From: an uncultured Oceanisphaera sp.
GTDB taxonomy: Bacteria > Pseudomonadota > Gammaproteobacteria > Enterobacterales > Aeromonadaceae
Length of the DNA stretch: 64,000 bases
Reading direction: 5' to 3'
Assembly (NCBI RefSeq): GCF_947495715.1
Contig: NZ_CANLZU010000015.1
Coordinates: 53,425-117,424 of the forward strand
The position numbers were made by a program, and so were the translations under genes. Under the pieces are notes generated by a model. That model had not been told where the DNA came from. It was given only the letters and a program-made list of their open reading frames with translations, and did not search any database. This document shows positions 16,995-26,654 of this stretch, one piece after another (position 1 is the first letter of the stretch; the number at the start of each line of letters is the position of its first letter).

Positions 16995-17506
16995 CGTTGA
17001 TTGCGTCTTTCCCGCCGCAGTTTCCAGGCCAGTTGTACCTTCCAGCGCCAGCCCAGACGGGTCACTATCCAGCCCAGCAGGGCGCAACTCAGCCCCATCA
17101 GCAGGGCGCCGGTCAGCAGGGGCACCGCCATGGCCAGGGCTTCGTGTTCCAGCGAGCTTAGCGAGCCGTTAAATGCCAGTTCGGGGGTATCCAGCAGCCG
17201 GGCGCCAAGCCGGTAGGCGAAGTAAAACATCGGGGCTATGGTGAGCGGGTTGTTGACCCACACCATGGCGATGGCCAGCGGCAGATAACCGCGGAACATG
17301 ACCGCCAGACCGATGGCCACCAGGGTATGCATGGGCAGCGGCATCCAGGCGGCAAACAGGCCGGCGGCCACCGCCACGGCGGCAGAATGACGGTTGCAGT
17401 ACCAGTAGTCGGGGTCGAGCAGGCGTTCGCCGAACAGCGCCAATATACGATGCTGGCGCAGGGTTTCCTGGCTGGGCATCCGGTGACGCAACCATTGGCG
17501 CAGCAT
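16991..17506 (-). CDS. DUF2062 membrane protein, second of tandem pair
   Basis: A 171-residue integral membrane protein of the DUF2062 family (COG3216), function unknown. The core NRHSAA...AAWMPLPMH...NNPLTIAPMFYFAYRLG matches the family and its own neighbour. Two to three spans are visible (about 43-75, 78-100 and 126-150), and the tail is very basic. The frame is open far upstream to 17917, but that part lies in the neighbouring gene. I chose the ATG at 17506 because it shares one base with the upstream stop (TGATG) and gives the family length. The stop codon is supplied by a tandem heptamer repeat. Confidence 0.85.
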   Translation of the reverse strand: MLRQWLRHRMPSQETLRQHRILALFGERLLDPDYWYCNRHSAAVAVAAGLFAAWMPLPMHTLVAIGLAVMFRGYLPLAIAMVWVNNPLTIAPMFYFAYRLGARLLDTPELAFNGSLSSLEHEALAMAVPLLTGALLMGLSCALLGWIVTRLGWRWKVQLAWKLRRERRNQR

Positions 17507-18018
17507 CAGCGGTCTCGCCTGCGCAGTTTCCAGCGGCGCGATACCGTCCAGCGCCAGAGACCATGAATTACCATGAAACCGGTGGCCGCACTGACCAGGG
17601 CCATGACACCACAGCCCACCAGAAAGGGAGGGCCGGCCGTCGTCATGGCGTTGCCGAGCCAGCTCAGGCTCAGCTCGAAATGCTGGTAATGGGGCGGCGT
17701 GTCGAGCAGAAAAGAGCCCAGTCGGTAGGCAAAATAGAACATCGGTGGCATGGTCAGCGGATTGGTTATCCAGACCAGCACCGCGGATAAGGGCAGGTTG
17801 ACGCGAAAGGTCATGGCCAGCACGGCGGCCAGCATCATCTGAAAGGGGATGGGCAGCCAGGCACAGCAAAGACCAACGGCAAAGGCGCCCGCGGCCGAAT
17901 GCCGGTTGAGATGCCACAGGTTGTTGTCGTGCAGCCTGCTGCCAAGCAAACTCAGGTACTTGTTATTTTTAATGGTGCCCGGGTCGGGCATCAGGCGTTT
18001 TAACGTCTTTTTTGGCAT
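17506..18018 (-). CDS. DUF2062 membrane protein, first of tandem pair
   Basis: A 170-residue DUF2062 protein. It shares with its downstream paralogue the pattern NRHSAAGAF...CAWLPIPFQM, the ITNPLTMPPMFYFAYRLGS segment, a Trp-rich third hydrophobic part and a basic tail. A TTG at 18027 is also in frame; I prefer the ATG at 18018, which has GGAAC a few bases upstream. The two genes are clearly a tandem duplication and are coupled by a one-base overlap. A DUF2062 gene next to comEC and msbA is also seen in Vibrio-type genomes, which suggests, without proof, an envelope role. Confidence 0.85.
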   Translation of the reverse strand: MPKKTLKRLMPDPGTIKNNKYLSLLGSRLHDNNLWHLNRHSAAGAFAVGLCCAWLPIPFQMMLAAVLAMTFRVNLPLSAVLVWITNPLTMPPMFYFAYRLGSFLLDTPPHYQHFELSLSWLGNAMTTAGPPFLVGCGVMALVSAATGFMVIHGLWRWTVSRRWKLRRRDR

Positions 18019-18045
18019 CTGTTCCAAGTCCGCAATACTTATCGG

Positions 18046-20265
18046 ATGGATAAGCGGCTGTTCTTTTTCTGCTTCGGCATCTCAACCATCATGGTCTGGC
18101 CCTGGCTCCCCGCCTGGGACTGGTGGTTGCCACTGGCTTGTCTGGGCTGCCTGTGTTGGCGGCCAAGGCCGGCCGTGGCCTGTCTGTTGTTCGGTTTGGT
18201 CTGGGCGTTGTGTTACAGCCATTGGCAATTGACCTGGCTGCACTCACCGGACTTGTTTCAGCGTAGCCAGTTGATCGCCGGCACGGTAGAGCGTGTTCAG
18301 CACCGGGAGTCTGGTGCAAGCAGGCTGATTGTCAGTCTGAAAAGCCTGAATGGTCAAGTACTTTCCCCCCGGCCAAGGGTGTTGTTGTCCTGGTATGGAC
18401 AGAGCGAACCTCCGGCCGTCGGCGATAAAATACAGTCTGTCAGTCGGTTACAACCTCCTCATGGTCTGCTTAATCCGGGTAGCTTCAACAGTGCGCGCTG
18501 GCTGCTGGGGCAGGGGATAACGGCGCGTGGTTACCTGACCGGTATCCTGGCGCATCGGGCCGCCGATGCCTCTCATCGTACCCGGCTGGTGCAGCATATC
18601 GCGGCCATGACCACCGACTTGCCCGCCCGACGCTGGCTGCTGGCCCTGAGTGTAGGGGATCGCAGCGGGCTGACCGATGCAGACTGGGATATGCTGCGTG
18701 GTCTGGGGGTAAGTCATCTGTTTGCCATCTCCGGTCTGCATATCGGCCTGGTGGCCGGGCTGGGGCTGCTGGTCGGCCGCCTGAGTGGCCATCGGCTGCC
18801 GGCGGCGACAGTGGCGGGAGCGCTGGCGCTGGGGTATGCCTGGCTGGCGGGGTTTTCGGTGCCCACCCAGCGGGCCTTGCTGATGTTGCTGTTGTGGCTG
18901 GGCCTGTTTTGCTGGGGGCGTTTCTGGAGCGGCCGCCGTCTGTTGTTGCTGACCATGACGTTGCTGCTGGCGGTCATGCCCTGGCTGGCGCTGGATCTGG
19001 GCTTCTGGCTGTCGGTGCTGGCGGTGGCCGCCCTGATGGTGAGTGCCGGCTGGCTGGGAGGGCGAAGCCTGTGGCGCTTGCAACTGGGGTTGAGTCTGCT
19101 GTTGCTGCCGTTGATTATGCTGTTTTTCGGCGGCATCAGCTGGCTGTCGTTGCCGATCAATATGCTGTTGATCCCGCTGTTTTCGCTGCTGCTGATCCCC
19201 TTGTTGTTGCTGGCCTGTGTGCTGGTGTTGCCGGTGCCGACCTTGGCCATGGTGGTGCTGATGTTGCTGAACGACCTGTTCGAGCCGTTAATGGCCGGCC
19301 TGCACTGGCTGAATGACAGCCTGTCGCCCTGGCAGACCCTGTCGGCCCGAGCCCAGGGGGGCTGGCTGTTGCTGTTTTTGTTGTCGTTCGGCCTGTTGCT
19401 GCCCAGGGCGCGCTGGCTGCTGGCGTTGGCCATGTATCTCATCTTGCTGCAACCCGATGTCATTGAACAAAAAAAACAGCCTCGCTGGGAGGTACGGATA
19501 CTGGATGTGGGCCAGGGGCTTTCGGTACTGGTGACCCAGGGGGAGCGGGCATTGCTGTATGACACCGGCAACCGTTTTGACTCGGGTTTCAACATGGCCG
19601 ATGGGGTGATACTGCCACTGCTGACCCGGCTGGGCATCGACGAGCTCGATTACCTGGTGATCAGCCACGACGACCGGGATCACAGCGGCAACCGTGACTA
19701 TCTGGCCGCCAGTCTGCCGGTAAAACATCGGCGGGGAGCCTGGCCGGACGGGCAGCATTGTCGCGCCGGGCAGGTGGAGCCGTGGGGAGTATTGACACTG
19801 CGGATGCAGTGGCCGCTTACCCCGAGCGGCCATCGCAACAACGACTCCTGCGTGTTGCATATCGGGGATGGCACCCTGTCGTTGCTGCTGACCGGAGACA
19901 TAGAGGCCCAGGCGGAGCGGGGCTTGCTGGCGACGGGGCAGTCGGTGGCGGCCCAGCTGCTGTTGAGCCCCCATCACGGCAGTCGCAGCTCGTCATCCGC
20001 GGCATTCAATCGGGCGGTGGCACCGGATTGGGTGGTGCATACGGCCGGTTTTGCCAACCGTTGGGGCTTTCCGTCTGCCGAGGTGATGGCCCGCTTCGAA
20101 CAGCAAGGCGTGCCTCAGTTGATTACCGGCGAGCATGGCATGGTGCACCTGGTGGCGGACGGCCAACATTGGCGCCTGACCCGGTCCCGTCGCCCCGGCC
20201 CCTGGTATCAACGGCTTAATGGCTGGTTGACGACTGGCGGGAGCTCCGCTAAGTCGTTAGAATAG
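18046..20265 (+). CDS. comEC: ComEC/Rec2 family DNA uptake channel
   Basis: A 739-residue inner-membrane protein thought to carry single-stranded DNA into the cytoplasm during transformation. The order is typical: N-terminal spans, a soluble OB-like segment (about 70-170), the Competence domain with many spans and LFAISGLHIGLVAGLG near 225-240, then a C-terminal metallo-beta-lactamase-like domain. That domain has the SHDDRDHSGN motif near residues 540-549 and SPHHGSRSSS near 645. The start lies only 27 bp from the divergent DUF2062 start and has a weak ribosome site, so translation could begin slightly later. No pilus genes are in the window. Confidence 0.92.
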   Translation: MDKRLFFFCFGISTIMVWPWLPAWDWWLPLACLGCLCWRPRPAVACLLFGLVWALCYSHWQLTWLHSPDLFQRSQLIAGTVERVQHRESGASRLIVSLKSLNGQVLSPRPRVLLSWYGQSEPPAVGDKIQSVSRLQPPHGLLNPGSFNSARWLLGQGITARGYLTGILAHRAADASHRTRLVQHIAAMTTDLPARRWLLALSVGDRSGLTDADWDMLRGLGVSHLFAISGLHIGLVAGLGLLVGRLSGHRLPAATVAGALALGYAWLAGFSVPTQRALLMLLLWLGLFCWGRFWSGRRLLLLTMTLLLAVMPWLALDLGFWLSVLAVAALMVSAGWLGGRSLWRLQLGLSLLLLPLIMLFFGGISWLSLPINMLLIPLFSLLLIPLLLLACVLVLPVPTLAMVVLMLLNDLFEPLMAGLHWLNDSLSPWQTLSARAQGGWLLLFLLSFGLLLPRARWLLALAMYLILLQPDVIEQKKQPRWEVRILDVGQGLSVLVTQGERALLYDTGNRFDSGFNMADGVILPLLTRLGIDELDYLVISHDDRDHSGNRDYLAASLPVKHRRGAWPDGQHCRAGQVEPWGVLTLRMQWPLTPSGHRNNDSCVLHIGDGTLSLLLTGDIEAQAERGLLATGQSVAAQLLLSPHHGSRSSSSAAFNRAVAPDWVVHTAGFANRWGFPSAEVMARFEQQGVPQLITGEHGMVHLVADGQHWRLTRSRRPGPWYQRLNGWLTTGGSSAKSLE

Positions 20266-20292
20266 CGCCTCGTTTTTCAAGGCAGAGACTTT

Positions 20293-22044
20293 ATGTCCCA
20301 AGATGACCACTCCTCTTCCTGGCCCGTGCTCAAACGGTTGCTGGGCTATGTGAAGGAGCGCAAGCTCGGTCTGGTGGCCGCCATTATCGGCATGGCGGGC
20401 TATGCGGCCGTTGATACCACCTTTGTCTATTCCATCAAACCGCTGATCGATGAGGGACTCACCGGTCAGGATCCCGACGTACTGAAATGGATGCCGTTGT
20501 TTGTTATCGGCATCGTGTTTCTGCGCGGCGTCTGTACCTTTTTGTCCGGCTATTGCATGGCCTGGGTCGGCAACCATGTGGTGATGTCGCTGCAGCAGCA
20601 GGTATTCAACAAGCTGATGACGATGCCGGTGGCGTTTTTCGATCGTAATAACAGCGGCAACCTGCTGTCCAAGGTGACCTACGATGCCTCTCAGGTGTCG
20701 TCGGCGGCCAGCTCGACCCTGGTAACCCTGGTGCGTGAAGGCGCCACCGTCATCGGCCTGCTGGGGCTGATGTTCTATCACTCCTGGCAATTGTCGCTGA
20801 TTTTCTTCGTGGTCGGCCCCGTGGTCGGGGTCATGATAGCGGTGATCAGTCGTCGCTTCCGTCGCCTCAGTCGCGGCATGCAGGATGCCATGGGCAACAT
20901 CACCAGCAGCACCGAGCAGATGCTGAAAGGCCATAAGGAAGTGCTGATGTTCAACGGTCAGCAGGTGGAGTCGGGTCGTTTTCAGCGGGTCAGCAATGCG
21001 GTACGCCAGCAGAACATGAAGATGGTGGCGGCAGACTCCATCGGCACGCCGCTGGTACAGGTGATTGCCTCCAGCGCCCTGGCCATTCTTTTGTATGTGT
21101 CCACCTTCGATAACATTCAGGATCAACTGACGCCGGGTACCTTTACCGTCATCGTCACCTCCATGATGATGCTGATGCGCCCGCTCAAGAGCCTGACCCA
21201 GGTCAACGCCGCGTATCAGCGCGGCATCGCCGCCTGTCAGAGCCTGTTCGGCCTGATCGACAGCGACGGTGAGAATGATACCGGTACCCGGTCACTGAAA
21301 CGGGCCAAGGGTCTTATCGAATTCGATCGGGTCGGCTTTACCTATCCGACCAAGGAAAACCCGGCGCTGAAGGACGTGAGCTTCACGCTTGAACCGGGCA
21401 AGACCATCGCCCTGGTGGGGCGTTCCGGCTCCGGCAAGAGCACCATCGCCGGCCTGTTGACCCGCTTCTACGATATCGATGCCGGTGAAATCCGCCTCGA
21501 CGGCGTGGATCTGCGCGAATACCGCTTGAGCGACCTGCGTCGCCAGTTTGCACTGGTGTCCCAGCAGGTGCATCTGTTCAACGACACCATCGCCAACAAC
21601 ATCGCCTATGCGGCCAAGGGCGAATACAGCCGGGAACAGATTATCGCGGCGGCGAAGGTGGCCTATGCGGATGAATTCATCGACAAGCTGGATCAGGGTT
21701 ATGACACCATCATCGGTGAAAACGGTGCCAGCCTGTCCGGTGGTCAGCGCCAGCGTATCGCCATCGCCCGGGCTCTGCTGCGCAATGCGCCGCTGTTGAT
21801 CCTGGACGAGGCGACCTCGGCGCTGGATACCGAGTCGGAACGTCATATTCAGGCGGCGCTGGATGCGCTGCGCAAAGACAGAACCGCGCTGGTGATTGCC
21901 CACCGTCTGTCCACCATCGAAAACGCCGACGAGATCCTGGTGATTGACGAAGGCCGGGTGGTGGAGCGGGGCTCTCACCTGGAGCTGCTCGAGCGTCAGG
22001 GCGTGTATGCCCAGCTCAGAAGCATTCAGTACGGCGAGGGCTGA
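20293..22044 (+). CDS. msbA: lipid A/phospholipid flippase MsbA
   Basis: A 583-residue half-transporter that flips core-lipid A across the inner membrane. Six spans lie in the first 310 residues. The ATPase domain has Walker A GRSGSGKST near residue 376, the signature LSGGQRQR near 481, and Walker B LLILDEATSALD. Length matches E. coli MsbA (582). It starts 27 bp after comEC, and its stop shares a base with the lpxK start (TGATG), the usual msbA-lpxK pair. Confidence 0.96.
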   Translation: MSQDDHSSSWPVLKRLLGYVKERKLGLVAAIIGMAGYAAVDTTFVYSIKPLIDEGLTGQDPDVLKWMPLFVIGIVFLRGVCTFLSGYCMAWVGNHVVMSLQQQVFNKLMTMPVAFFDRNNSGNLLSKVTYDASQVSSAASSTLVTLVREGATVIGLLGLMFYHSWQLSLIFFVVGPVVGVMIAVISRRFRRLSRGMQDAMGNITSSTEQMLKGHKEVLMFNGQQVESGRFQRVSNAVRQQNMKMVAADSIGTPLVQVIASSALAILLYVSTFDNIQDQLTPGTFTVIVTSMMMLMRPLKSLTQVNAAYQRGIAACQSLFGLIDSDGENDTGTRSLKRAKGLIEFDRVGFTYPTKENPALKDVSFTLEPGKTIALVGRSGSGKSTIAGLLTRFYDIDAGEIRLDGVDLREYRLSDLRRQFALVSQQVHLFNDTIANNIAYAAKGEYSREQIIAAAKVAYADEFIDKLDQGYDTIIGENGASLSGGQRQRIAIARALLRNAPLLILDEATSALDTESERHIQAALDALRKDRTALVIAHRLSTIENADEILVIDEGRVVERGSHLELLERQGVYAQLRSIQYGEG

Positions 22045-23009
22045 TGCAGGCCTGGTACCGGCCCCGCACCGGCTGGCTGTGGCTGCTGGCCCCCCTGAGC
22101 GCCTTGTTTGCGCTGATAAGCGGCCTGCGCCGCGGCTTGTTTCGGCGCGGGCTCAAGGCGGCGTATCGGGCACCGGTACCGGTAATCGTGGTCGGCAACC
22201 TGACCGTGGGCGGCAACGGCAAGACCCCCTTGGTGGTGTGGCTGGTGGAATGGCTGCGCCGGCAGGGCTATACCCCCGGGGTGATCAGCCGCGGTTACGG
22301 CGGCAAAGCCGAGCACTACCCCTTGTTGCTGGACGAAAACACCCGGCCCGAGCAGGCCGGCGACGAGCCGGTGCTTATTCATCGGCGCACCGGTTGCCCG
22401 GTGGTGGTTGGCCCCAAACGGGGAGAAGCGGCGGCGCTGCTGACCGCTCAGGCAGTGGATATCATCATCAGCGACGACGGTCTGCAGCATTACGCCCTGG
22501 CCCGTGATATCGAACTGGTGGTGGTGGATGGCAAGCGGCGCTTCGGTAACGGCCATCTGTTGCCGATGGGCCCATTGCGTGAGGGGGTATGGCGGCTGGA
22601 CCGGGTAGACGCGATTATCAATAATGGTGGCCCGGTCGGTGCCGGAGAGTATCTGATGACGCTCGAACCCGGCGCCCTGCAACCAGTCAGTGGCCAACAG
22701 GGCGCTCCCGAGCCGGGATCGAATGTGCATGCCCTGGCGGGCATCGGTCATCCGCCACGTTTTTTTGCGACCCTGGAGCAGTTGGGCTTTATACTGGAGC
22801 AGCGGTTGGCACTGGCCGATCACCAGGCGGTGGTCTCCGAGCAACTTGTCGGCCTGCAGTCGGCACCCTTGCTGATCACCGAAAAAGATGCGGTCAAATG
22901 GCCGGGGGGGCATGATAATACCTGGTTTGTACCGGTGGATGCCCGATTGCCCGCCGATTTCGAACAATTGCTTTTAACTCGACTCAAGGAGCTAGCTCAT
23001 GGCGATTGA
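22044..23009 (+). CDS. lpxK: tetraacyldisaccharide 4'-kinase LpxK
   Basis: A 321-residue membrane-associated kinase that phosphorylates the 4' position of the lipid A precursor. The P-loop is [12 protein letters not shown] near residues 52-63. An N-terminal hydrophobic helix (about 12-30) provides membrane attachment. The SDDGLQHY motif near 155 is characteristic of LpxK. The gene overlaps the msbA stop by one base and the next gene by 11 bp, so the operon is coupled throughout. Confidence 0.95.
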   Translation: MQAWYRPRTGWLWLLAPLSALFALISGLRRGLFRRGLKAAYRAPVPVIVVGNLTVGGNGKTPLVVWLVEWLRRQGYTPGVISRGYGGKAEHYPLLLDENTRPEQAGDEPVLIHRRTGCPVVVGPKRGEAAALLTAQAVDIIISDDGLQHYALARDIELVVVDGKRRFGNGHLLPMGPLREGVWRLDRVDAIINNGGPVGAGEYLMTLEPGALQPVSGQQGAPEPGSNVHALAGIGHPPRFFATLEQLGFILEQRLALADHQAVVSEQLVGLQSAPLLITEKDAVKWPGGHDNTWFVPVDARLPADFEQLLLTRLKELAHGD

Positions 23010-23187
23010 TGCCAAACTGGTGGAAATCATTGCCTGCCCGGTATGCAAGGGCAAGTTACAGCTGGATCGTCAGCATAACGAACTGGTGTGCCGTTTCGAC
23101 CGGCTGGCCTATCCCATTACCGAGAACATTCCGGTACTGCTGGAAAGCCGCGCCCGTAAACTGAGCCTGGACGAGTTGCCCGCATGA
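22999..23187 (+). CDS. ycaR: Trm112-like small protein YcaR
   Basis: A 62-residue Trm112/UPF0434 family protein. The opening [17 protein letters not shown] and the later [12 protein letters not shown]...IPVLL match E. coli YcaR; Cys residues in CPVC and LVC could bind zinc. Its molecular role in bacteria is uncertain. It overlaps lpxK by 11 bp and kdsB by 4 bp (ATGA), the conserved arrangement between these two genes. Confidence 0.93.
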   Translation: MAIDAKLVEIIACPVCKGKLQLDRQHNELVCRFDRLAYPITENIPVLLESRARKLSLDELPA

Positions 23188-23933
23188 GCTTCGTCGTGGT
23201 GATCCCCGCCCGTTTCAGTTCGACCCGTCTGCCGGGCAAGCCGCTGGCCGATATTCACGGCAAGCCGATGATTTTGCGGGTAGCCGAGCAGGCACAACGC
23301 AGTGGCGCCGGCCGGGTGGTGGTGGCCACCGACGATGTTCGCATTCGCGACGCGCTGGCAGCCAGCGGCGTCGAGGTCTGCATGACCGGCGCCCATCACG
23401 AGTCCGGCACCGAGCGCCTGGCCGAGGTGGTCGAGCTGCTGGGGCTGGCAGCGGATGATATCGTGGTGAATGTGCAGGGCGACGAGCCGTTGCTGCCGCC
23501 GGCGCTGGTGGATCAGGTCGCCGGCCTGCTGGCCGGCAGCGATGCGCCCATGGCGACCCTGGCCACTCCGCTTGAGCATGCGGCTCAGCTCACCGATCCC
23601 AATGTGGTCAAGGTGGTACAGAGTGAAGCCGGACGGGCGCTGTATTTCAGCCGTTCCGCCATTCCCTTCGACCGGGACGGCATGGCCGACGGCACGCCGG
23701 ATGTGGGCCACTGCCGCCGGCATATCGGTATTTATGCCTACAGAGCCGGTTTTATTCGCCGTTATCTGGCCTTGCCGGTCAGCCCGCTGGAGCAGCTGGA
23801 AAAGCTGGAGCAGTTGCGGGTGCTCTGGCACGGCGAGTCGATAGCGTTGAGTGACGCCTGTGAAATACCGCCCTCGGGGGTGGATACCCCGGAGGATCTG
23901 GAGGAAGTACGTCGGCAACTGGCGGTTCGCTGA
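23184..23933 (+). CDS. kdsB: CMP-Kdo synthetase KdsB
   Basis: A 249-residue cytoplasmic nucleotidyltransferase (3-deoxy-manno-octulosonate cytidylyltransferase) that makes CMP-Kdo for the inner core of lipopolysaccharide. The N-terminal nucleotide-binding motif [15 protein letters not shown] (about 7-21) and the VQGDEPLL segment (about 98-105) are diagnostic. Length matches E. coli KdsB (248). It ends the msbA-lpxK-ycaR-kdsB operon; fbp follows after 110 bp and probably has its own promoter. Confidence 0.96.
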   Translation: MSFVVVIPARFSSTRLPGKPLADIHGKPMILRVAEQAQRSGAGRVVVATDDVRIRDALAASGVEVCMTGAHHESGTERLAEVVELLGLAADDIVVNVQGDEPLLPPALVDQVAGLLAGSDAPMATLATPLEHAAQLTDPNVVKVVQSEAGRALYFSRSAIPFDRDGMADGTPDVGHCRRHIGIYAYRAGFIRRYLALPVSPLEQLEKLEQLRVLWHGESIALSDACEIPPSGVDTPEDLEEVRRQLAVR

Positions 23934-24043
23934 CGCCGGATTCGGTTAGATCAGCAAAAAATTATGCAATAAAAGCGTTAACGGGGTACATTGCCCCGCA
24001 GTTATGGCGGCTAAGCGTCTCAAGAAAACGTTCGAGGAACTAT

Positions 24044-25054
24044 ATGATTACCCTGGGTGAATACATCATTAAGAATCAGGCTGAATACCCCAGCGCCAGC
24101 GGCGAGCTGTCGTCGCTGTTGTCGTCTATCCGTCGCGCCGCCAAGGTGGTGAACCGGGAAATCAACCGGGCCGGCCTGGTCACCGACATCATCGGTGGCA
24201 GCAACGGCAGTGAAAATGTGCAGGGTGAAACACAGCAGAAACTGGATGTGTTCGCCAATGACATATTTAAAGCGGCACTGGAAGCCCGTGGCGAAGTGTG
24301 CGGCATCGCGTCCGAAGAAGAAGACCATTATGTGGCCTTCGATGACAAGCGTCAGAGCAATGCCAAATACGTGGTGTTGATGGACCCGCTGGACGGCTCT
24401 TCCAACATCGATGTCAATGTGTCCATCGGCACCATTTTCTCCATTTACCGTCGCGTCAGCGCACCCGGTGAGCCGGTAAACATGGAAGACTTTCTGCAGC
24501 CGGGCGTGAATCAGGTCGCCGCCGGCTACGTGGTGTACGGCTCTTCCACCATGCTGGTCTACACCACCGGTAATGGCGTGCACGGCTTTACCTATGATCC
24601 GACCCTGGGCTCCTTCTGCCTGTCGCACGAAAATATTCGCATTCCCGAGCAGGGCACCATCTACTCCATCAACGAAGGCAACTACATCAAGTTTCCGGAA
24701 GGGGTGAAGAAGTACCTGAAGTTCTGTCAGGAAAAGGACGCAGACACCAAACGCCCCTACAGCTCGCGCTATATCGGCTCCCTGGTATCGGATTTCCATC
24801 GGAATATGCTCAAGGGCGGCATCTATATCTATCCGTCCGGCACCAGCAACCCCAATGGCAAGCTGCGGTTGCTGTATGAGTGTAACCCGCTGGCATTCAT
24901 GGCCGAGCAGGCCGGTGGCAAGGCCACCGATGGTTTCCGTCGCATCATGGAAATCAAGCCGACCGAGCTGCACCAGCGCACCCCCTACTTTGTGGGCTCG
25001 AGCAAAATGGTCGACAAGGCCGGTGAACTGATGGCGCAATATTCCGCCGAGTAA
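24044..25054 (+). CDS. fbp: fructose-1,6-bisphosphatase class I
   Basis: A 336-residue gluconeogenic enzyme that hydrolyses fructose 1,6-bisphosphate. The metal and phosphate site is visible as [23 protein letters not shown] (about 113-135), with EEEDH upstream near 94 and the [16 protein letters not shown] segment near 277-292. Length fits the class I family (E. coli 332). The ATG has GAGGAAC as ribosome site. The gene stands alone between kdsB and the convergent gltA and is followed at once by a repeat and a terminator. Confidence 0.96.
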   Translation: MITLGEYIIKNQAEYPSASGELSSLLSSIRRAAKVVNREINRAGLVTDIIGGSNGSENVQGETQQKLDVFANDIFKAALEARGEVCGIASEEEDHYVAFDDKRQSNAKYVVLMDPLDGSSNIDVNVSIGTIFSIYRRVSAPGEPVNMEDFLQPGVNQVAAGYVVYGSSTMLVYTTGNGVHGFTYDPTLGSFCLSHENIRIPEQGTIYSINEGNYIKFPEGVKKYLKFCQEKDADTKRPYSSRYIGSLVSDFHRNMLKGGIYIYPSGTSNPNGKLRLLYECNPLAFMAEQAGGKATDGFRRIMEIKPTELHQRTPYFVGSSKMVDKAGELMAQYSAE

Positions 25055-25055
25055 T

Positions 25056-25123
25056 GTAGGGTCGAATTTATTCGACCGTATCAAGCCGTGCAATAGTATG
25101 TGGTCCAATGAATTGGACCCTAC
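25056..25123. repeat. palindromic repeat, GTAGGGTC family, copy 2
   Basis: This 68-bp unit starts one base after the fbp stop codon. Its ends are GTAGGGTC and GGACCCTAC; the inner hairpins are GGTCGAAT/ATTCGACC and GGTCCAAT/ATTGGACC. It matches 16730-16798 at both ends while the roughly 30-bp middle differs. It runs directly into the fbp terminator. Confidence 0.8.
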
Positions 25124-25154
25124 AAAACACCGAGCCTGACAGGTTCGGTGTTTT
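25124..25154 (+). terminator. fbp terminator
   Basis: AAAACACCGAGCCT pairs with AGGTTCGGTGTTTT around GAC with one mismatch or wobble. The paired A/T ends make it a good intrinsic terminator in both directions, about 70 bp after fbp. Confidence 0.8.
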
Positions 25155-25207
25155 GCTTTGTGCTGTATGAAAATATCGGCGGCGCCGGTACCAACATGCT
25201 GCACGGA

Positions 25208-25304
25208 TGTAGGCACTGCTTTAGCTGTGCAATATCGCGCAGCGATATCCCTGGTGCACCAGAACCTGCTGCGCAGGTTTTCGCGGCTAAAGCGCGCGAC
25301 TACA
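25208..25304. repeat. two-hairpin repeat bounded by TGTAG...CTACA
   Basis: The outer inverted ends are tgtaggcactgctttagc and, inverted, gctaaagcgcgcgactaca. Inside are two hairpins: ATATCGC/GCGATAT (about 25232-25249) and AACCT/AGGTT around GCTGCGC (about 25263-25279). Only one copy lies in the window. The plan (outer inverted repeat with two inner hairpins) resembles the other repeat families here, but the sequence is different. Confidence 0.65.
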
Positions 25305-25307
25305 ATA

Positions 25308-25338
25308 AAAAAAGGCCGGCATTTAATGCCGGCCTTTT
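25308..25338 (-). terminator. gltA terminator
   Basis: AAAAGGCCGGCAT and ATGCCGGCCTTTT (about 25308-25338) form a perfect hairpin with a TTA loop. On the minus strand it ends in a run of T and lies about 30 bp after the gltA stop. The symmetric A/T ends mean it can also stop transcription coming from fbp. Confidence 0.9.
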
Positions 25339-25367
25339 GCTCGATTAGCGGTAACGCTTAACGGCGG

Positions 25368-26654
25368 TTATTTCTCGACCTGGGTCTTGAACTCGCGTTC
25401 GGGCGCGCCGGTGTACAGCTGACGCGGACGGCCGATTTTCTGCTTGCTGTCGGACATCATCTCGTTCCAGTGCGACATCCAGCCCACGGTACGTGCCAGG
25501 GCGAAGATCACGGTGAACATGGAGGTCGGAATACCGATGGCCTTCAGAATGATACCGGAGTAGAAATCGACGTTCGGGTACAGCTTGCGTTCGACGAAGT
25601 AGGGGTCGGACAGCGCGATACGTTCCAGCTCCATGGCCACGTCCAGCAGCGGATCCTCGATTTTGAGATCGTCCAGTACTTCGTGGCAGGTTTCGCGCAT
25701 GACCTTGGCGCGCGGATCGAAGTTCTTGTACACCCGGTGGCCGAAGCCCATCAGACGGAAGGGGTCATCCTTGTCTTTGGCGCGTTCGATAAACTCGGGA
25801 ATGCGATCCACGGAGCCGATTTCTTCCAGCATCATCAGACAGGCTTCGTTGGCACCGCCGTGAGCCGGTCCCCACAGCGAGGCAATGCCGGCCGCAATAC
25901 AGGCGAAGGGGTTGGCACCACTGGAGCCGGACAGACGCACGGTCGAGGTAGAGGCATTCTGCTCGTGATCCGCATGCAGGGTAAAGATACGGTCCATGGC
26001 GCGCTCGACGATGGGGTTGACCTTGTAATCTTCACAGGGCACCGCAAACATCATCTGCAGGAAGTTGGCCGAATAACTCAGGTTGTTGCGCGGATACACA
26101 AACGGCTGACCGATGGAGTACTTGTACGCCATGGCAGAGATGGTCGGCATCTTGGCAATCAGGCGGTGGGCGGCAATTTCCCGGTGTTCTTGGTTGTTGA
26201 TGTCCATCGGGTCGTGGTAGAACGCCGACAGACCGGCGATAACACCACAGACAATGGCCATGGGGTGCGCATCGCGGCGGTAGCCCTTGAAGAAGGACGA
26301 CAACTGCTCGTGTACCATGGTGTGACGCATGATCAGGTGCTGAAACTGGTCAAACTGCTTGGCGGTCGGGGCTTCCCCGTACAGCAGCAGGTAGCAGACT
26401 TCGAGGTAGCTGGCGTTTTGTGCCAACTGATCGATGGGGTAACCGCGGTGCAGCAGTATGCCCTTGTCACCGTCGATATAGGTGATTTCGGACTGGCAGG
26501 ATGCCGTCGCCATAAAACCGGGATCGTAGGTGAAGTATCCATGTGAGCCCAGCGAGCTGATATCGATCACATCGTAACCGGCTGTGCCCGAGGCGATTGG
26601 AAGCTCAATGGGTTCCTTGCCTGGCAAGTGTAGAGTGGCCTTTTGGTCAGCCAT
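25368..26654 (-). CDS. gltA: citrate synthase, type II (hexameric)
   Basis: A 428-residue citrate synthase that condenses oxaloacetate and acetyl-CoA. It resembles the large, NADH-sensitive gram-negative type, with catalytic His in [14 protein letters not shown] (near residue 305) and in the ADHEQNAST segment (near 263). The frame is open to 26699; I chose the ATG at 26654, which has AAGGAGA as ribosome site and gives [10 protein letters not shown], a usual start. It diverges from sdhCDAB, as in E. coli. Confidence 0.97.
   Translation of the reverse strand: MADQKATLHLPGKEPIELPIASGTAGYDVIDISSLGSHGYFTYDPGFMATASCQSEITYIDGDKGILLHRGYPIDQLAQNASYLEVCYLLLYGEAPTAKQFDQFQHLIMRHTMVHEQLSSFFKGYRRDAHPMAIVCGVIAGLSAFYHDPMDINNQEHREIAAHRLIAKMPTISAMAYKYSIGQPFVYPRNNLSYSANFLQMMFAVPCEDYKVNPIVERAMDRIFTLHADHEQNASTSTVRLSGSSGANPFACIAAGIASLWGPAHGGANEACLMMLEEIGSVDRIPEFIERAKDKDDPFRLMGFGHRVYKNFDPRAKVMRETCHEVLDDLKIEDPLLDVAMELERIALSDPYFVERKLYPNVDFYSGIILKAIGIPTSMFTVIFALARTVGWMSHWNEMMSDSKQKIGRPRQLYTGAPEREFKTQVEK

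Noticed and set aside
16991..17917. 308-residue version of the second DUF2062 protein
   Set aside because: The extra N-terminal part lies in another frame of the upstream paralogue; the ATG at 17506 with a TGATG junction gives the normal length.
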